Source: Vespula vulgaris (lineage: Eukaryota > Arthropoda > Insecta > Hymenoptera > Vespidae). Taken from it: DNA of 64,000 bases. Position 1 is the stretch's first letter. Each line of letters opens with the position of its first letter. Where the stretch lies: the NCBI RefSeq assembly GCF_905475345.1, contig NC_066601.1, forward strand, positions 310,001 through 374,000, read 5' to 3'. The translations under genes and the position numbers were made by a program. The notes below the pieces were generated by a model. It was not told where the DNA came from, did no database searches, and saw nothing but the letters and a program-made list of their open reading frames with translations. Of this stretch, positions 1 through 12,468 are shown piece by piece.

Positions 1-21
1 TGATATAAAAACATTTTACAG

Positions 22-162
22 AGGATAGAAAGTGTATTTCGCTTAAATCGTAAGGATCTGATTACATCTGAATTTGCTGTACTCGTCGCATTAGAATTTG
101 GCTTGCACCTTCCAAATTGGGAAATATTTCCTCATTATCAACGTTTGATATACGAATCTTGA
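22..162 (+). CDS. CABLES-like protein, C-terminal exon (partial)
   Basis: This is the last coding exon of a gene that begins left of the window. An acceptor (ttttacag) ends at base 21, and 47 codons then run to TGA at 160-162. The residues end in a segment like LVALEFGLHLP, then PHYQRLIYES. From memory of the family, this resembles the C-terminus of CABLES1/2 (CDK5 and ABL enzyme substrate), where a cyclin-box-like domain closes with a leucine-rich EF-x-LHLP stretch and PHY-R-L just before the stop. CABLES proteins link cyclin-dependent kinases to Abl-type tyrosine kinases. The stop directly after the motif agrees with a natural C-terminus. Nothing upstream can be checked, so the identification rests on this short match. 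A 66-codon ORF starting inside the exon in another frame is a shadow. Confidence 0.62.
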   Translation, partial: RIESVFRLNRKDLITSEFAVLVALEFGLHLPNWEIFPHYQRLIYES

Positions 163-3100
163 CCTTCCTTTTCGTCCTTCTTCATGCACAGACGTCAAAC
201 ATTATCTTCTTAATAGTGCAAGAAGTTGAACAGAGATATGTACATTATAAAAGTTTAACTGTTGTCGCTAACACTGGATACGAAGAAAGAAGAAAGAGAT
301 GTAAGTTAAATCTTTAAAAAAGAACATTAGTATGCGTATACAGCGATAACACACTATTTATAACAATTACGTATCAATGTGATACTGGAATCGTAACAGA
401 TAAAAGTAGGAATAAGTTACAGAATCTTCTTTCTTACCTGAATCTGAAGAAAAGCTCCCGAATTTCAAATAATGTAATGGAAAAAAGGCATTCTTACAGG
501 AAACAAATATAAAAATATAAGTTCGACTCAATATTTCATTTTTTATTTTATAGTCATATCATTGCAATGAATTTATTTTGTCCCGCGAATTATAAATATT
601 CACGAAAAAATAATGAAAGAGAGACAAATGAAACTTTTTGGGTTGTGGTCTGATGAAGGTCAACAAATGCCAGAAATTCGATGTTATTATACAATGAAAC
701 GATGTTAGAATATCACTCCTTCTTGAAATTCAAGTTAATAAATATACAGTGATCTTGAGATAATACAGAAACTAACATAACGTAGGTCTCATAGTTGATA
801 TAGTCGTAATCAAGTTTTATTATTTACATTCAGTTAATTTGAACTTAAAATTTGATTATTATATAATTATTACTCACTGTAATTTTGTTTTTAATTGCTG
901 TAGCAACAGAGTTATATAGATGGAATTGTCGTGAATATTTTACAATTATCGACGTAATTTTTTAAATGAAATATTAATTTCTTATTTTGAGGATGATAAT
1001 CAATAAATTATAATAACAATACATTTTTCAATTGAATTTAAATAGTAAATTTTACGATATATATAATTTTTAAGTTTTCTTAAAAATGTAATAGATTTAG
1101 TGATTGAAAGACTATGTCTTTTATATTTTAAATACAAAAATTCATTTTAGATCATTTAACAATAAAATGAAATAGTATTTAATATTTGTTTTGATTTTGT
1201 TTAAATATTATTTTACTTTATCAGGACTGCGTGTATTATCTTAACTATCAAATTAAATTATTTTAGACTACTTTATGTCTTTACGCACATAAAATTTCGA
1301 TCATTAAATCTAGTATCATACAAATTTAGAATTCTACTAAGGTTAATTCTAGATCATGTTTACCGAACTCGATATAATATGAAGAACAACAAGTATAGCA
1401 TAAAAAAAGAAAAAAAAATACCTTTAATAATGCCTTATATCTATCTATTAATACCTTCACTCATGAAAATGGCAAAAATACATATGTACTCCAGTTTAGT
1501 CATAGATTTCTTCAATTCTTGTTTTAATTATTTTGTCATTATCCCTGATAGTTTCAATGATATTTCAGTGGATCATCTTAAATGTGACTCTACGTATATT
1601 ATTATAATGAACATGTTTTACCAATAATTAACTATTTTTAATATTTTATGTAAATACCTCGTTTTTACGTGTTTAATGTTTATATAATCCTTTCGTTTTT
1701 CGTTGCCTTGTATTTATTAAAAAAGTGAAATTGTGTATATTTCTGAAATAGTACTAAAAAGTAAAATTATGTAAAATGCTCTATGTAGATATAATTACGA
1801 TATAATTCCGATTAAAGAATTTTTCCAAAGTGATTATTGATATTTTTTGAAGATATAAATTAGAAAATAAAGTACTTATTTTTAGAATAAGGTTGTATAT
1901 TTACATTTACATTTCATGCTTTTTAAATATTTATATCGATTTATGTAGACGTAATTTAAATTAAAGTGATGTGTGTTGGTCATTTTAAGTTGTGTCAATG
2001 TAGATTATAAAAAAAAAAAAAAATACTTTTTTTTTCCAAAATAAATTGTATCTTTCTAATATGTGTTTTAAAGTAAAGTACAAGCTGGTTTAATAATTAT
2101 TATTGCTTTAAATATTCCTAAATCAATGAAAGTTAGAGAAAACATTTTTTAACAAAACTTGAACTATACAAAAGGGACCATGATACGATGACAATGATTT
2201 TTTGTCAAGTTCAAATTTCGTTAATGAATTTTTCTCTAATTCTCGTATTTCGAGATATTTATGATAGTAGTAGTTATTAAACTATCTTGTATAACTATCT
2301 AAAATTATGTAAATAAATTAATATGTATATAAGCCATATTCATGTAATTCTACGTAATCAAATCATACAACTTTCGTAAAATATACTTCTGTACTTTTAA
2401 ACAGATTTATTATAAAGAAAGTTTATATATAAAAAAAGAAAAAAGAAAAAGAAAGAAACATTTATGAAATAAAATACAAAGGTATAATAATACAAAAAAT
2501 ACACTATTAAAGAGATATGTGTACATGTATATGTACATATAAATCTTATTGACTTAATTATTAGACAATTTAGTAAACTATTTTGTAGATTTCTTCTAAT
2601 ATTATGTTTTAACTGTTAAGAAACCTACTATAATTTTGTAGCTATAACATATTTGTATACTGGAAAGAATGAAGAGATTAACGATTGAGTGCTCGTAAAA
2701 TTTATAATCTTGTACAACTTTTAACAAATGAGAAAGTTTAAAGATTTTTCAATTTTTATGGTTGATATCTTTTCCACTGTAGCATGATATGATCTCTATA
2801 CATAAACCTATACAAAGAACCTGATAGACTTATTAAGACTTAGTGTATATTAGCATAGAAAACCTGATGTATATTATATAATATGACACATTAGTAATTA
2901 TTGTAGCTTTTATGATCATACTTTATACATAAGCTGTTGTTGAATTATTAAGGTTCAAATTTAGCATGAACTGCGATTAGCATTATCCTATATACACCAT
3001 GAGGAGATAACTCAAGTGGACTTTGTGTGCTTCTAAATATAAAATAATTGAATTAAGTTACACCGCTGCAAAATGTATAAATGTATTTTTAATAATGAAG

Positions 3101-4189
3101 AACATGTAGAAAGACTCAACTATTTCATGAATAGAGCCTCTAGTCAATAGTTGCTTGTAGCCATACATAGCATTACATCAGTAATTATGACAATGGACTA
3201 AGTCATATATTTTTCGTATTAAAATATTTAGATTTTTGCATTTGTGTGTAATAAAAAATATTTTTCCATTATGTAACAAAATATTTTTCAAAATACTTAC
3301 TGTTATAATGTAAATTTTTTATGTAATTATGAAGTTTTATGATTATTATATAAAAATATGAGTTTTTTGATATTTCATATGACAGATTACATTCAAAATT
3401 ATTTGAACAAATTAAAAATGACATAACAAGAAATATTCCAGTTTTATTCAAAAAAAGATGTCATAAAGGAATATTCACTATTATTATAATTATAATCATA
3501 TTAACTTGATTTAGAATACTGGAAATTTTTTCTTTTCCAATAACAATACTTTATGTTTGTTTTTCATAGTATAATTATTTGTTTAAAAGTTTTAAGCGAA
3601 GAAGTTGATTTAACTTGAGCATCAACTTGAAAATAAATGTAACTTTATACAAATATCAGATAATATTCCCAGGCAGAAAAATTAGGTATATTTTTCAAAA
3701 AAGAAGAAAAAACAGTGTACAGAAAAATAAGTCCACTATCAAAATAAATAAAAACAGAATTGTTTACCAATTTGGCAGGCATTGAACGGTATATTTAAGA
3801 ACTTTTTTTTTTATATTTCGACATTTCTTAAATATAAATAATTGTATTATAAATCAAAATCAATTTTTTCAATTTCTTGATTTAGCTCATTGTCATAATT
3901 ACGAGCACATATTTAATAAAACTATTTGCCAGTTCCCATAAGAAGTTTCTTTTTCTTAAATATAAAACTAAATTATACAACTATTCTAGACACGCATAAG
4001 AATAGAATATAACATATGAATAAAAGTACAGTAAAATTATAATATATTTCAATAATAGAATAGAAAAATTATTTTAAATTTCGAAAAATATAAAATTAAT
4101 AAAATTTTGACTGCTTTAACCTCCTAAATAGTATGTTTTAGTAAGTGTATTAGCATTTCTTTTTTTATCGAAAAAGTTGTAACGCATGC
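163..4189. other. CABLES-like 3'UTR and intergenic DNA
   Basis: The first few hundred bases are presumably the 3' untranslated region of the CABLES-like gene. The rest is A+T-rich sequence with stop codons in all frames and short homopolymer runs. Isolated ORFs of 60-80 codons here (for example 1379-1627 +, 3269-3451 -) have low-complexity AT-driven composition and no family resemblance. I see no gene. Confidence 0.5.
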
Positions 4190-4489
4190 GAATAATAAGG
4201 TCCTCTGTCAGACAGAATGATATCCATACCGTTCTTGACCTTTTTACCGATTTAACTGACAATATACATAGTCTGATTACATATGTATATGCTTGCAGCC
4301 ATTCACTGCCGCAACAAATTGTTGAGACTTGATAAACTCCACGTGTGGCATTACATTATTTTCAATTGTGCCATTCGTACTAATTATCAAACGGTGTAAC
4401 TATCAACTTTCTGAGGTCAGTCTTCAAAAATGTGTAGGAAAGTATTTTATTATTGTCCTGTCGTGTTAATTTATCGATTGTTTAAACAG

Positions 4490-4700
4490 GTGTTCAAAAA
4501 TGAAGTCTATTGAAATGATAAACATTGAAGACCTTGTCTGTGCAATAATAAAGTATCACGCTATATGGGACAATAATGCTGATGATTATAGTACAAAATA
4601 AAGAGGTAAAAAGCATGACAAAACGTAATTGTTAAGTTTATGTCTGATTTCAAAAAAAGATCCACAGAAAAGAAAAAGCGAAATAGATAAGTTTGTTATT
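4490..4700 (+). pseudogene. Possible MADF/Myb-like DNA-binding exon relic
   Basis: After an acceptor-like site (aaacag ending near 4490), an ATG at 4500 opens 33 codons. They contain IEDLVCAII, then HAIWDNNADDYSTK, then TAA at 4599. The spacing L-V-x(8)-LWD-x(5)-DY-x-x-K is that of the start of a MADF domain, with stops where a Tyr and a Trp would be expected. Reading on past the second stop gives a basic stretch (SKKDPQKRKSEIDK). PIF/Harbinger transposons encode a Myb/MADF-like partner beside the nuclease, and a Harbinger nuclease relic lies about 100 bp downstream on the other strand, so this could be its partner gene. The match is short and could be chance. Confidence 0.3.
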
Positions 4701-4789
4701 AGAATAATTGTTATTTTTACTGCAAAAAAACAATTGCATAATAAAAATAATTAAATTAACATAACCTATGGTTAGTGATTTTACTTTTA

Positions 4790-5240
4790 TTATATCCAAT
4801 TTATTTGCCATGGAATTATATCTTTGAAACTTATGAAAAGATTAACTAATTTTTTTCTTATATTGTTTCTTAATCCTTTTACTGATAACATTTCTGATTC
4901 TATATCAAACAGTTCCTCGATAATCAACATATACCTAATTCAAATCTATTGCGATTCCTTACAAAATTACAAAGAATGCAGCACTCTATGATAATAGGTT
5001 TTGCTAAAGTAACATTTACTTTATTTTTATTTATTGGTCTATGAAAAGTACGCCACTTGTTGGCAAGAATTCCAAAATTTCTTTTAATAAATCTACATGC
5101 TTTGAACAGTATGATGAAATATATATTTTTTAACATTCAACAATTTTCTTGCAAATGGATATCGTATGAATTTGGATAATATCATAACATAAATGATATA
5201 GATTCATTAAGTCCTGCATATAACTCCTAATAGAAATAGT
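4790..5240 (-). pseudogene. PIF/Harbinger DDE transposase C-terminal relic (HARBI1-like)
   Basis: Read on the minus strand, three frames together give the end of a Harbinger-type nuclease. The first part is RYPFARKLLNVKKYIFHH near 5190-5120. A shift follows into CRFIKRNFGILANKWRTFHR-PIN and CCILCNFVRNRN (about 5110-4940). A second shift leads into IIEELFDIE, then GLRNNIRKKLVNLFI and IIPWQINWI, ending at TAA (4792-4790). Harbinger/HARBI1 proteins characteristically have RAR-x-x-E-x-FG-I-L-x-x-R-W-R-I-F, then C-x-L-H-N-F, then R-x-x-l-x-x-Y-F-x-x-x-G-x-x-P-W-Q. Two frameshifts show it is dead. The catalytic DDE part upstream is not recognisable. The domestic HARBI1 gene is unlikely, because the frame is broken and the copy is truncated. 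Confidence 0.72.
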
Positions 5241-6440
5241 TACAATTTGGTTTTATAATTTTTCAAAAAACATTGTTCTTAAATAGAGTTAAGTCAGGCA
5301 ACTTTATATATACTTCAAAATTTACATACATAAAAGTCTGTATGATAAATCATACGTCTAAAGTTAGAATTTGATAAGTTCAGAAAAAAGATTCTTATAG
5401 TTATAATACAAAGAAACATTTTCTGTTGATTTTACAATTCTAATATGTTCCGTTTGATAGAATCATACTGTTCTCACGAGCCAAAGTTTTTTGCTAGTAG
5501 TATATAGACTTTATCTTTTCTTAGACAACATTGCCTTTACTTTAAGTTATAAAAAAGAATTTATTGATTTATTTTATATTTCTTTCTTTTCCTCTTCTTT
5601 TTTTTTTAATAGGACATTTTTTACTTCCAACATTTGATGGATTTAGATTTCTCATAGTAGTATCCTATAAACTATACATAATTATAGTAGATAACCACGT
5701 AATACAGCTTCACCTAAATGTAGATTCATATTACACGAGCCAAAAATTAATATGTGCTTAATAAATAAAATTAATATGTGCTGTATAATACAGTATATAG
5801 ATGTCCTATCTAACTCAATCATTTTAAATAACTGTTGTTTTTGATATGTGCAGTCATAGTATTTTCAAAGTTAGTAATTATCAATTAAAATCGATTAATA
5901 AAGTCGTGTTTTAACTAAATAAAAAATGAAAATATTATTAACACATCATTTAGCTTTCAAGTTTTTTAATAATCTTCATATTATAATGAATTCATTTGTT
6001 TTTAGCCATCAATCCAACTATAAAAAAGAATTCTAAGATGACTAAAAATTTACTTTTCTTATAATTATGTGTTTCAAATGCACACAATCGATATTTATAT
6101 AACGTTATGATTTATATAACAATGATTCATATAACAGAATATATTATCTATATTATACAAAGTTATTGTATTATATCTCCTGTATTATGTATATTTTTTA
6201 AACTCTTACACTGTCATATTAACTACAATAAAATATGCATACAAAATATAAAATTTTATCAATTCAATATATTGTATTTAGAAAATATATAATATGATTT
6301 AATATTTACTATATTACATTGATGTATTGTAGAATATAATTTAATATCAATTTGGTCAACATAAAATTTATTTCAATATTTTCCATAACATCATATAAGA
6401 AAGAGACATATTTGGATGTGTATCTTTGAAAATTATTATT
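5241..6440. other. Intergenic, no gene seen
   Basis: A+T-rich DNA between the Harbinger relic and the RSPH10B stop codon. It probably includes the RSPH10B 3'UTR on the minus strand (roughly 6300-6440) and perhaps eroded remains of the transposon. ORFs at 5564-5761 and 6107-6292 are hydrophobic AT-rich frames without recognisable motifs. Confidence 0.45.
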
Positions 6441-9400
6441 TTAAATAAGTTCAATATTTATTACAGATGGAATAATCGGAGCATCTTTTACCTTTTTAGA
6501 TTCTATTATGTATTTTGCAGCCTCTAATATTATTTCATAAAATTCAAGAAATGTCAATAAATAATTCATATTAAGAATTGTGTTATCGTCATTATCCTTA
6601 ATTAAAGGACATACTTTTGTCATAATCTGTACTATTTTAACTGGACCTAGTTCTTGGAAAAGTAATAATTCTTTTGTACCACTACCCTGCCGTTTCTTAA
6701 TTATCTGCATTTCAGTTTGCATAAAAGGTTTTTCTTCTCTTGGAAGAAAATCAATTCTTTCTCCAATTATAACACAATTTAATCCGTTTAAAATGTATTC
6801 TGGTATACTTAAAGCAACTGGTTCATTAACATCTAGTATGTTATCTCTAATACATGTTATTAACATATCTGTTGCAGTTGGTGGATATCCTACTTGTTTG
6901 TAAAGTTTATATACGGAATAAATTGGTAGAAGATTACATTCGCGTGGAATTATACCTAATAAGAAATGTAAAATTATCTTAGTATATTTATAAATTTAAA
7001 ATAAACATACCGACAAAATTTCCAACGTTAGGATACACATCATTTGTGAGAAATTCATTTAGACATTTAACTAATATTCCATGTTTCCAATCTGTCTCTT
7101 TTTTTATTTTAATATCTTTCCAGTAATAAATACGCCATGAAACTTCAAGTAAAGCATGCAAGAATTGCCAGATTTCGATTTTCTCAAAAGGATAGTATGG
7201 CTTTTCTATAAAGCTTGATTCATTTTCAGCTAGATATCATAATACATAATTTTATAAGAAATATATATCAGTATTCCGTAAGTGCTAATAAAATCGAAAT
7301 AATCATTACAGTTTACTAACTTATATAATTATCAATTTCAATTAGACTTAAACCTTTGGTATTTAAGTTACAATCACGCCATAGTTGCCAAAGCATTAGT
7401 TTAATCATAATGAAGGGACATTTTGATTCTTCCTTGTTAAATAATTTTGCATAAATATCATAAACATGTCGTATTTGTAACATGTGCAAAGTTAAATAAT
7501 CATATGTTTGATCTTTTTCATATTGCCACTTCCTATTAAAATTGTTTTTTAGGATAGTTTCATTGTCCGTTGTTTTAAATGAAGATCGAAGCAAACAAGA
7601 ACATGACTGCTGTTCATTACAAATATAGCATTTTCCTAAGGAATGCAAATAAACTGAAAAGTTTTTAATTGATGATAGTTGAATTAAACGATTTATATGA
7701 TATGATAAGGATGGAAACTGTTCGGGTTTTAAGATTGTAGTTGTATAAGGTTCCAAGATTTTTGATATCTTTTTTGCATTTCTGTAAATAATAATAATCA
7801 ATAAATTCTTAACTATTTCACTTTTTCGCTATTAATAATTAAATTAATTTGAACAAATAAATTCTATTATTCTTACAAAAAGGCTAGAATATCTATTGAG
7901 TATAAAGATTCATCCTCTGTTAATTCTCCATTATTTCCTATAAAATATTATTATGATATATTAAAATTTCTAGAACTACTGAATGTAAACAAAAATTTTT
8001 ATAGTTAAAGATATAGAAAGATAAAACAAAGTTTACCAATTATTATTCCATAACCATTTTTCTTGTTATATTTCCAATTACCAAAATACTTTGCACCACC
8101 TATTGAGTTCAACTTTAATAAACCTATTTGAAATGATAAAAGAAAAATAACAATCAAGATGTATAGAATAGCTTATACATATTAATAATTTATTATTACA
8201 TGCTATATATATTAGCATTTATTTTCATTTTCAATAAAAAACTATATTATATATGTATATATTATATATGATATTATATATGCGTATAATGTCAAAATTC
8301 TTATTTCATCTTACTAATATATTTTACTTATAATATATAATTAAAAAATAAATTAATTAAATATTAAATAAAATTTTTAATTTTATATTAAATATATTTT
8401 ATGAAATAAAATTTTAAAAATATCATAATTAATTGCAAAGAATGATTTTCTAAATGAATAATGATGGCCAAGACATTAATTTCATATCATTTGTATTAAT
8501 ATCTGAAAATACACTAATACTGACCTTTTCCATGCTTTGTATTGTGACACCAATTGCCAAAATATAAAATATTTTGTGGCCAACTGAAACTTCTGTTACA
8601 AAAGCCATACCACATATATTCTCCATAACTATTAATTATTGAAATTATATGAATAATTATTAATCATATTGATATTATTTAAAAAAGAAAAAGAATGTGA
8701 AAAGAATAATTAATAGACCCATGTATATCTCCATATTCCCATTCTCCGTAATAAACATCGCCGTTGGGCCATGCCATAATTCCATTTCCATGTCGAAAAT
8801 CATTTTTCCAACCCCCTTTATACTGAGCTCCATTTGAATAGGTATAAAAACCTGTACCGTTTCTCTTACCCATTGACCAGTCACCATCATACGAGTCTCC
8901 TTCAACGTAACAGCAATAACTATAAAAAAGAACTGGAATTACTAATTTAAAAGCTTATCTTAAAGGAGAATAAGAGGATATTTCAAGAATCTATTTAAAG
9001 TAATTTCAAACCCTTTTCCATGTCTGTATCCCATGTACCATTGACCTATATATAAACGATAATTGTCTTTATCCACCAATGTACCTTTACCATGACGATA
9101 ACCATTCATAAATTCTCCTTCATACCAACAATTGCTTTGCCATTCTAGAAGTCCCCTACCTTCTATTTGATTTTTTTTAAACTGACCCTATTGAAACATT
9201 AGTCAGTTAATATTTATAAATTATAATGTTATTTGTAAATAAGATAAATCTTATGATTAAAACATACTGAAATTAAACCTTATATTGTACACCATGATGC
9301 CATTTATATAATCCTTCATCATTCATCATTTTTCTACTTGTGCAACCAAAATAGGTGTTATCATTGATGAAAAAGAAATGAACGTGTTCATCTTTTAAAT

Positions 9401-9829
9401 TTGATTTTAAATATAATTTATTTATTTTCTCTCTCGTAAAATCATTGTTATTAAATCTCTTTTCTATATCTTCTGATAACTCTATTTCATTTTCATTCTC
9501 ATGCATTTGTGAAATGATACATTTTTTGCATATTGATGGTCCATCGTGCCTGTATCAATTGAACGAAATAATTTCAAAGAAAACAGAGAAATGGAAACAA
9601 AAGAAAAAAAGGATAATTACTCGATTATAAAATATTTAATTAGATCTTTATACAAAGAATAAATAAATTTATCTTTAGCGCTATATTTGTGATGCTCTTT
9701 TGCAATATGCGCATAATCTAAATCTTCCTTTATAATTCCTTCCTCTTCTTGTTCTATACTCTCCTCTTGTAAATTTTCTTCGTTTTCTGTGGTCTTTGGT
9801 ATTATCATTGTTTTGTTATATATTTGCAT
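6441..9829 (-). CDS. RSPH10B: Radial spoke head 10 homolog B (MORN-repeat axonemal protein)
   Basis: Ten exons on the minus strand: 9829-9621, 9549-9279, 9187-9012, 8919-8719, 8628-8525, 8123-8037, 7937-7877, 7781-7321, 7229-7011 and 6955-6441. All junctions are GT-AG and the frame closes at exactly 768 codons (767 aa). Residues ~1-130 are acidic and charged. About 150-370 carry MORN repeats (YEGEFMNGYRHGKG, YIGQWYMGYRHGKG, YKGGWKNDFRHGNG, YYGEWEYGDIHG, YFGNWKYNKKNG). The C-terminal half is helical and includes MIKLMLWQLWRDCNL followed by LSLIEIDNYI, a segment I associate with RSPH10B rather than with other MORN proteins. RSPH10B is a component of the axonemal radial spoke head in cilia and sperm flagella; human RSPH10B is about 870 aa. 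In insects expression would be expected in testis and ciliated sensory neurons. The start is the first Met of exon 1, facing a divergent gene. Confidence 0.88.
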
Positions 9830-10153
9830 ACATACACGATTTCCTTTTTCAATTCGATTATATCAATGCTTTAAATATTTATCATTATCAATATTATTCG
9901 CGTGATAGTTTGTTATGATTCAAAATATAAATCAATCAATCAATGAATATTTTCTATTTGAACATCGTGCAAGTTGAATTTACAAAGTAAGATCTAACAA
10001 TGTACAGAATCGAGTTGTCAGGAAGAAAAAGATACAAATCATCTATGTCGCAAAATGCTCTTTTGTAGCGTATTTTAAAATAAATTACAATATATGTAAT
10101 TGTATGTTAATAAAAAAAAGTAATATTATTTTATTTATTTGATTAATATACAT

Positions 10154-10188
<35 letters not shown>

Positions 10189-10202
10189 GTGTGACAAAAA
10201 AA
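9830..10202. promoter_or_regulatory. Probable bidirectional promoter between RSPH10B and a divergent gene
   Basis: The two start codons (9829 on minus, 10203 on plus) are 373 bp apart, so both genes must share this stretch for their 5'UTRs and core promoters. It includes a CA/TA microsatellite at about 10151-10191. I recognise no TATA box or RFX X-box with certainty. Shared control is inferred from the spacing only. Confidence 0.45.
10151..10191. repeat. (CA)n(TA)n microsatellite
   Basis: About ten CA units pass into about eight TA units, ending 12 bp before the predicted start codon of the divergent gene. It lies in that gene's 5'UTR or core promoter. Confidence 0.9.
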
Positions 10203-11207
10203 ATGAAAAAACAAATAAATGTAAGTTAAATTGAAGGTTAATCGAGCCGATAATGAATGTTAATTTATATATATTTCAGTCAGTCTTTCTACCATGCGAT
10301 GATGAAGTTGAAGATCTTGAACCTATTCAATTTAATATACCTGCATCATATAGTGAAAAAGTCAAAATTCATAATTGGTAGGTCTTACAAGCATAGAATG
10401 CGTACGAAGTAAAATATTACATTGTTACGCATAGCAACGAACATATTTCTGCGTATCGTATTATACTCTACAGTGAATAATACATTCAAAGCGCATTAGA
10501 TTGGAATATTATATTTTGTGCATTTGTGTAGGCAAATGAATACACTGGCAGAACCAAAAGATAATAAAGATATTTTTCCACCAAAAGGAAATCTTCAGAA
10601 TTCAACTTATAGACGATTAGGTTCATTCGACGAACCTATGGGTATATCTGAAACTCATGCTATGCTATCTCAAATAGAGTTCAAGGATTTATACAAACCG
10701 ATGCAACCGCATAGAGGTTTTCTTAAGATGCTATCTTTTGTAAGGACCGAGTAAGTAAAACTTACATGTGTAAATGTGCAAGAGATCAAAAAGTTTATAA
10801 TTTCTTATAGAAGAGAAGAACAAGAGGAAGAACCAAAGTTAGAAGACATAATCTATAGTCCTGAAGAAATGCGTTGTATGGATTATCGAACCACAACAGA
10901 AATTGAATATCGAGCACCTTATCCAATGAAATCTAGACCACCGCCTCAAGCACCTCCACCAGTACCATGGTTACTTAACCGTCGAACTATTGGTTATACT
11001 CTTGAAGACCTACAGAAGTACGATGGTGTTGTTACGTTTTTGGATGAAAATATGAAACTCCAACAATGCATAGCTGATCTAAAAAAGGAACGAAATAAAA
11101 TGAGAGATATCATATCAAGCACAGAAACTTCAGTCAAGTCTTCGTATGATTGCGGTTCATGTCAAATTGTTAAAAAAGATGGAAACGAATATCAATGTCA
11201 TGAGTAA
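10203..11207 (+). CDS. Unknown protein divergent from RSPH10B, possibly axonemal
   Basis: Four exons: 10203-10220, 10280-10377, 10532-10750 and 10811-11207. They total 732 nt, in frame to TAA, giving 243 aa. Exon 1 codes only six residues (MKKQIN) before a consensus GTAAGT donor. It is chosen because exon 2 has no in-frame Met and the phases agree. If it is wrong, the next in-frame Met is at the start of exon 3. The protein is acidic at the N-terminus, has no signal peptide or membrane segment, and has a proline-rich stretch (RPPPQAPPPVPW) at about 167-178. A short predicted coiled coil follows (QQCIADLKKERNKMRDI), then a Cys-containing tail. I do not recognise the family. Head-to-head placement with RSPH10B suggests a ciliary or sperm role, by inference only. 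It converges with TM2D1. Confidence 0.72.
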
Positions 11208-11538
11208 ATAAAAATACAAGTTTACAATATTAAAATATGTAAAATAAAAAAATTAAAATAGATGATTTATAAATAAAAACAAAAATTTATTGACTCAATG
11301 TGTTTGGTAGCAGGAAGCAAATTAGAAACAAATATTTATATACAATATTTCATTGAAAAACATATCTACAAGACAGCTTTCTTTTTATAAGACTTATTAT
11401 AGCATTATATAGAGAATAATACATCAAAATATATTAGAATAGGACTCATATGTAGGATTGTACATCGTTGCTCGTGACAGAAGCAAAAGCTACACAATTT
11501 CTTAAAATAATTATTATTTCTGTGCTGCAATTGTTCTT
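11208..11538. other. Convergent 3'UTR interval
   Basis: 331 bp between the stop codons of the 243-aa gene (+) and TM2D1 (-). It must hold both 3'UTRs. A plus-strand aataaaa stretch lies at 11270-11280. No ORF is seen. Confidence 0.5.
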
Positions 11539-12468
11539 TTAGCTATCATATTGTGGCACTCTGTAAGTGAAGTTATTACTTGTGACAATATTAATTCCGG
11601 CACCATAATATGGCATAATATAATGTGAACCATCCGCTGGTCCAACAATCTGTGTTGCTATTAGTATTACATCTGCGAATTGACCCAGGAAGAGAAAACC
11701 CAAAGTACTTAATTTCAACAATCCAAGTGCTGGATATCCAAGATAAAATCGATCTGCACCAAACATACCCAAAAATATAGACAACAGTAAAGTTGTCTCA
11801 AAGGAATATCCATTACTGTAAATGATTATAAGAGAATGTTTGATAAAATACATCAATACATTCGATTAAAACAATCATAATATATATATATATATACACG
11901 CACACACATACATATACACATACACATATACATACGTCCATTTACAAGGTATATCCTTTTTAAAAGTATTATTCCTCGTTTCTGTACAAATAAGGCCATC
12001 AGCAGCTAGACACAACACTGAAAACCAAAGTTCAAATATATTGTTTATGAATATTAATGAATAATTTAAAAAACATCAAGTTTTTATAATTCTTATCGTA
12101 GTATTCTTCTTCACACAAATCTATAAAATATACGGTAATAAAGAACATTTTAGGAAAAAATCTATAAAGATGAAATATTTAGCAAAGGTTAATACTGTAA
12201 TTGATATGAGAGACAAATATAAGTAATATACATATTATAAACAGATGTATAAATATGTCAATTCACCCCTGGCTTTATTTTCTTTCGTACACCCTTTAGG
12301 TTGTTGAGTTTTTTGATCTATGAAATCATAATCGGGATGAGGGCAGATGTATTGTCCCATTCGTAAATTATTACAGTCAATTTCATATGTGTAATCGGCA
12401 GCATTGCTATATAAAATTAATAAAGAAAGTAAAAAAAACACGCTAAAAAGTTGTGCTGGATAACACAT
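11539..12468 (-). CDS. TM2D1: TM2 domain-containing protein 1
   Basis: Three minus-strand exons, 12468-12267, 12017-11936 and 11815-11539, join in frame (561 nt) to give 186 aa; human TM2D1 is about 207 aa. Residues 1-23 form a hydrophobic signal peptide. The ectodomain is Cys-rich (CNNLRMGQYICPHP, then CLAADGLICTETRNNTF and CKWT). From about residue 97 there is a TM2 domain: a first membrane helix, the DRF motif at about 116-118 (GADRFYLGYPALGLLK), a second helix, and QIVGPADGS before a short tail. QIVGP-DGS and the tail layout separate TM2D1 from TM2D2 and TM2D3. The Drosophila counterpart is biscotti. TM2D proteins are conserved membrane proteins linked to Notch signalling and amyloid-beta phenotypes in flies. 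Intron 2 ends in a CA/TA microsatellite close to the exon 2 donor. Confidence 0.92.
11877..11934. repeat. (TA)n/(CA)n microsatellite in TM2D1 intron
   Basis: Alternating TA, CG/CA and ATACAC units run right up to the minus-strand donor of TM2D1 exon 2 (exon ends at 11936). Confidence 0.85.

Noticed and set aside
6580..6903. Plus-strand 107-codon ORF
   Set aside because: Antisense shadow of the last exon of RSPH10B.
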